Below are positions 59,405 through 64,000 of a stretch of 64,000 bases of DNA, one piece after another. A program made the translations under genes and the position numbers. Where the stretch lies: assembly GCA_017871115.1 (NCBI GenBank), contig JAFCIZ010000005.1, positions 2,526,501-2,590,500 of the forward strand, read 5' to 3'. Origin of the DNA: Cunninghamella blakesleeana (lineage: Eukaryota; Mucoromycota; Mucoromycetes; Mucorales; Cunninghamellaceae). A model generated the notes under the pieces. The model did not search any database. It was not told the DNA's origin and was given only the letters and a program-made list of their open reading frames with translations. How positions within the stretch are numbered: position 1 is the stretch's first letter; each line of letters opens with the position of its first letter.

Positions 59405-60036
59405 ATAATCAATTGATATAAATATATATGATAAATAATAAAAAAACCAAACTATATATATATATAAAAAAAACTCGCATTTAAAATGGATTTGAATGAA
59501 GGTAATATTATTAATAATTAGTTTCATTTATCTATTTCTTTTTTGTTTTTTTTTTTTTCCTCCTCCCTTCTCTCCATCTTTTTTTTTTCTTTTTCTTTTT
59601 CTTCCTTTTTATATATGTACACAATTTTAATCTTATATAGTCTTTAAAGATTTTTTTTTTTAAATAAAAAAAATAATTATATAGCCTTAAAAAAATATAT
59701 AAATAGAAAAACGACATCGACTTTTTTTTATTTCAGCAAAAAGTCAACAAGGTGTATACGTTTTAGTCATATCCAAACGAAGAGTTTTTTTATTTTATTT
59801 TATTTTACTATCATTATCATGCTATACATATAATTAGTATATAATAATAATTTAATTTATTTATTTTTTATTTGTAAAAAAATTTTAAAAATGTATTAAA
59901 ATGATATGTAAAAATAAAAAATGAATGAAATGGTTATATGTATAATAATTCTGTATATATTAAAAAAATGGCATTAAATAATTTCTTAATTTTGTTCGTA
60001 ATTTACATAAAAATATTATATATTACAGTTAAATTA
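59405..60036. other. Convergent intergenic
   Basis: 3' ends of PHB1 and SIN3. A pyrimidine strip occurs at 59535-59610. No gene is seen. Confidence 0.6.
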
Positions 60037-63000
60037 TCAAGTTAATTTTATATAAATATCTTCAGTATTATTAACATAATACATACGATATGATTGATAA
60101 AAAAATCTATAGGATAGATCTTGTTGAATATAATGATGATTTCCTTTTTTCATTCTATCTAATTGATGGATCTTTTTTGGTAGGTTCCTATATATTAATC
60201 AGAAATAATTAGTAATAAATAAATAAAAAATATTATTAATATATATATATCTTTATGCATCAATTTATAAACCAAATTCACCTTTTTAGATACACTGGAC
60301 TTAACTGGCGTTGATCGACTCCATAGGTATCATTATTCGGATCCTGGTATGTATTCAAATAAGTTTCAAAACGTTTGGCTTCATATGCATATAATAATTC
60401 TTCTTCATTTAATAAATACAAATAAAGTACACCTTTAATATTATCCTAATAATAATAATAATAGTAATAATAGTAATAGTAATAGAAAAAAAAAAGAATT
60501 AATATTTATGAGTATAAATTTAACATATATATATATTTAATTGCACATACAATTCTAATCATAAAAATTTTTTCATTGTTATTATTATTAATGTTATAAT
60601 CAAAAACATATCCCACTGAGCGTCTATAAGCTGTTAATGCATTTTTGTTTTCCAAATTTTGAGTATGTTCTTGGTTTTTTATATATAAATCAAATAATTC
60701 ACTAGAGTAAGGCCCATTAATGATTTGGTGTAACTAATTTAAAAATATAAAAATGTAAAAACAATCAAATAAATAGAAAGATCAATTATAGTATAATACT
60801 AAATAATAAGCAATAAATAAATTTGTATGTATATATATTACCTGACGAGACATATATAGTTGTATTCTATGAAGGTTGAAAGTACGAAAAGCTTGTATAC
60901 CAAATATGTATCTCATTTCATCTTCAAATGTAACTTGATCAAGTTGGCCTTTTACAAATGTTTTCATAAGATTCAGCCCTGTATTATAATATCCATTGGA
61001 ATAATCAAACTCGACTATATGTATATACATATATATATATATATAACATAACAAATAAATAAATAAAATTTAATTTATAAATATGCATATTTAAATATAT
61101 ATATATATACAAAAGTAAAAATAATTACCTCCGGATATAAATTTTTTTTCTAATTTCAAATCGATAGATGCAGTAATTAATGTCTTGGTAGCTTCAGGTT
61201 GACTTTGATATTGGTTGCCCAATGATTTTAATAAGGATAGCATTTCATAAACCATCTAGATATATATGCAATGTACGTATATAAAACAAATATATTTAAT
61301 ATTTTATTTTATTTCCTTGCCCTTTCCCTCTTTCTTTTTCTATTTATATTTATATTCTTTAAAATCATTACTTGAAAATAACGAAATAAATAATAATAAG
61401 GAGTGTTCCCAATAAAAGTTGATTTGGGATAATGTTGATAAGGTTGAATGGCAGCTTTATTTTCAATACGAGGAGGATAAAGTGGAACATTATGATGATG
61501 ATATTGATTTTCTTTATCATTAGTTATTAAAGGTCGAGATCCAAGAATGGTAGATAAACGATATTGTATATATTGTTCAGCAAGAGTAGTATCTTTGATT
61601 CCATAGTTGAGTTGGCTACTATAAGAGATGATCATCAGTTGCATAACATCTTCTATAATAGATGTATCATTAAATTCAAATTCAAACTGAGGTACAGGTG
61701 ATAAAAGAACACTATCATCACTGTCGTTGTTTAATAGAGCAGAGGTAGAGTGGGGTAAATGTTTTTCATGCCATAAAGCTGTTATTTCTGTTAATAAATT
61801 CTGCTGGGATAGCTGTTTTCTTATCTCTGATTTATAATTTACCCATTGATGATCTAATGATTTATAATAATTTTTTTCTACTGTATTTTTCCAAGCTAAT
61901 CTTCGTTCATGCTAAACATAAATTTAGTATAGTTTTTTTAAAAAAAAAATAGTCTTGAATATAGTTATACTAATCAAGTTTATTTCTCTTTTTTTTTTCT
62001 TTATATTTTTAATTTACCCTTGTTTTTTTTAATTCTTTCACTTTTTGTTCCAAAATTTGAATCAGTTCATTAAGTGTATTAGTAGAATACTTTCTAAATA
62101 AATCCAAAATTTTCATTCTTTTTGATTTAGAACATAGTTGATCCATTAATTTAATATAAACAGAATTCGATGTCTTTTCAAATTCATAAAGTAATTTTGA
62201 ATTTTGAAGGTCTTCTGAAGGTATATGATCTAATCGTTTTGCCATTATCTTTAATATACGTATACTATCTACACCTTCATTTAATTCAACATCTAATGCG
62301 TACCTAAATATATATATATATATATATTAAAAAAGGAAAAGGAAAAGGAAAAAAGAAAAAAAAATAATGAAAAAAATTAATCATTATAAACTTGTTAGTA
62401 GAATAAAATAAAACTAATATATTAATATATTTATTACCTTTCTTCTTCAACTAAATGTATTGATTCTTCGAATTTGTTTTTCTTCGTTAATAAAAATCCA
62501 TTATCTTCACTAGCCCAAGTAGGATGAGATGCGTATTCATCATTTAATACCTCCCAACATATTTCATCACGCCCGGAATAAGTTTGATTTTGCCACTATT
62601 AATAATAAAAACAGAGAAAAAAGAAAGAAAACTGTGTTGTAAGTATAAAAATAAATAGGCATTATACATTTATGTATTTAATATATATATATATATATTA
62701 CAGATTTAGGTATTTGACGATAACTTGGTGTATTTTTTTCTAATGGGTTTGATATCTCCTGATTCGTAGTCGTAGCTGTTGGAGTAGTTGTAGCTGTATC
62801 AGTGGTGACAAATGATGGCAATGATGATGGTAATGGGCGATTTTTTTTTTTTCTTCTTGTTAATAAAATACCATTTTTAAATTCTTCGAATAAAGAACTA
62901 TTTCCAGATAAAAAAGGAGTAGCATGTGTAATAAAAAGTTGCTGATCAAGTAACTGTTGATCATATAGATCAACTAATTCAAGAAAAGATTTATAAGTAT

Positions 63001-63995
63001 CTAGATGATTGATATGTTGATAAACTTTGAGAATAAAAGGAGAATGACCGCTGTATAAAAAATAACGTAATGATAACTCTTCCAAAGATAAATCTTGTTC
63101 ATGTTGTAATTGTTGTTGATGTTGAAAAACTAATGGCTGTAAGAAATCACTATCGTCATTTAATAATGATGACAGTTTATAATCATCCATCAATAGAATT
63201 GTAGTTGACATATCGTCCCTAGCTATTTTCTTGTTATTATTATGATGTTGATCTTTATCTTGTATTGGTTCTAAAGTAGAAGTAGAAGTATCTCGTTTCC
63301 TTTTGGTGCCTGGTTGAGGGGAAGCTACCGTAGTGGTTATCGTTGTGCTAGCTGTTTTAGATGGTGGCGGAGGTTTACGCATAGTTGATAAACGTATACT
63401 TGACATTTTAATCCCGTTATCAAATTCATCTAAATTAAACCTGTCAATATCAAATTCTGAATAATAATCCTTTTTATTTTTTCCTTCTATAGATTGTTCC
63501 CTCGATGTTGATGTTGTCGAGAAGGATTCATTATCTGTATTGATTTCATTTTCATTTTCAGGCGTATGATCTCGAGTTGTATGACCATCTCCATTTGCTT
63601 TTGAAGCTTTTAATCGTATTCTCTATTAATAACAATAATAGTAATTTAATATATAAATAATAATACTCTGAATATATTAACGCTTCTTACTTTTTTTTAA
63701 AAAAAAAGTTATGACTATATGCTTAGTATTATTACCGTGCTTTTACGTCTATCTAAAACTTGGTTATTACTCATTGACGATGAATTTTGGTTATCTAATA
63801 TTATATTATAAAAATTATTATTATTATTATAACTATTATTATTAATAATCATTTCATTATATATAAATACTTATTCTTTTTTTATAAATGTTTTAATATA
63901 TTACCTTTCTTCGAAAGACCAAATGTTTCTGAAAATATTTGCTTGACAGTTGAATTTTCGTCCTTTAATAAAATAATATCTATAGAATCGTAGAT
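60037..63995 (-). CDS. SIN3: Sin3 histone deacetylase scaffold, 5' partial
   Basis: Corepressor scaffold that binds Rpd3-type deacetylase and sequence-specific factors. Eleven exons close in phase: 63905-63995, 63736-63794, 62702-63622, 62438-62595, 62018-62303, 61372-61911, 61129-61255, 60842-61014, 60551-60733, 60282-60445, 60037-60187 (950 residues visible). The first visible exon opens right after an AG at the window edge, so the start with PAH1 and PAH2 lies outside. PAH3 is clear (SPFILKVYQHINHLDTY, FLELVDLYDQQLL, ATPFLSGNSSLFEEFKNG). Next is the Sin3 signature SYRQIPKS, SGRDEICWEVLNDE, HPTWASEDNGF, then the deacetylase-interacting region and the C-terminal domain. Low-complexity Ser/Thr/Asn segments interrupt it. 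A KRKR patch precedes PAH3. The second exon (59 nt) is the least certain. Confidence 0.93.
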
Positions 63996-64000
63996 CTATT

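Noticed and set aside
1..64000. CRISPR arrays, transposases, rRNA genes
   Set aside because: None seen; the repeats present are simple microsatellites.

Overview
This window reads as nuclear DNA of an early-diverging fungus, most likely Mucoromycota (Mucorales-type). It is very AT-rich, gene-dense (25 protein genes in 64 kb) and full of short AT-rich introns. The gene content is fungal: Zn2Cys6 regulators, a PHO80-type cyclin, Vps27, Ccz1, Lsb6-type PI4-kinase, Voa1/Big1 and Sin3. An MT-A70 methylase of the kind linked to DNA 6mA in early-diverging fungi fits the same placement. I cannot name the species. Exon models were built by hand by joining open frames across GT...AG introns and checking that phase closes.

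Layout. 0.1-17 kb: 3' part of a glycerol-3-phosphate acyltransferase (+), PI4-kinase type II (-), a small PPxY membrane protein (-), an F-box protein (-), a GPI-type GH16 protein (+), VPS27 (+), a PIG-X/PBN1-like protein (-). 17-28 kb: PHO80-like cyclin (-), an intron-containing tRNA-Thr(CGT), an LRR protein (-), a putative GNAT-like membrane protein (-), an unrecognised Cys-rich/low-complexity protein (-), a DUF4442 thioesterase-like protein (-). 28-41 kb: mitochondrial MTO1 (+), a Zn2Cys6 factor (+), a thaumatin-like secreted protein (+), a Myb/SANT plus MT-A70 fusion protein (+). 41-50 kb: CCZ1 (-), a class I PI-transfer protein with an 8-nt exon (+), a twin-Zn2Cys6 factor (+). 50-64 kb: an Sds3-like candidate (-), a PH-domain protein (-), a CE2/SGNH-like secreted protein with a degenerate active site (+), VOA1/BIG1-like (-), prohibitin PHB1 (+), and the 3' part of SIN3 running off the right edge (-).

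How genes relate. Most are unrelated housekeeping genes. Two loose themes appear: phosphoinositide and endolysosomal traffic (PI4K2, VPS27, CCZ1, PITP, PH protein, V-ATPase assembly factor), and chromatin (MT-A70 methylase, SIN3, Sds3-like candidate). The items most worth following up are the Myb/SANT-MT-A70 fusion with an E2F/MBF-like site in its promoter, the 8-nt microexon, the twin zinc clusters, the hidden 42-nt Cys-rich exon, and the esterase-like protein with its catalytic serine motif changed.
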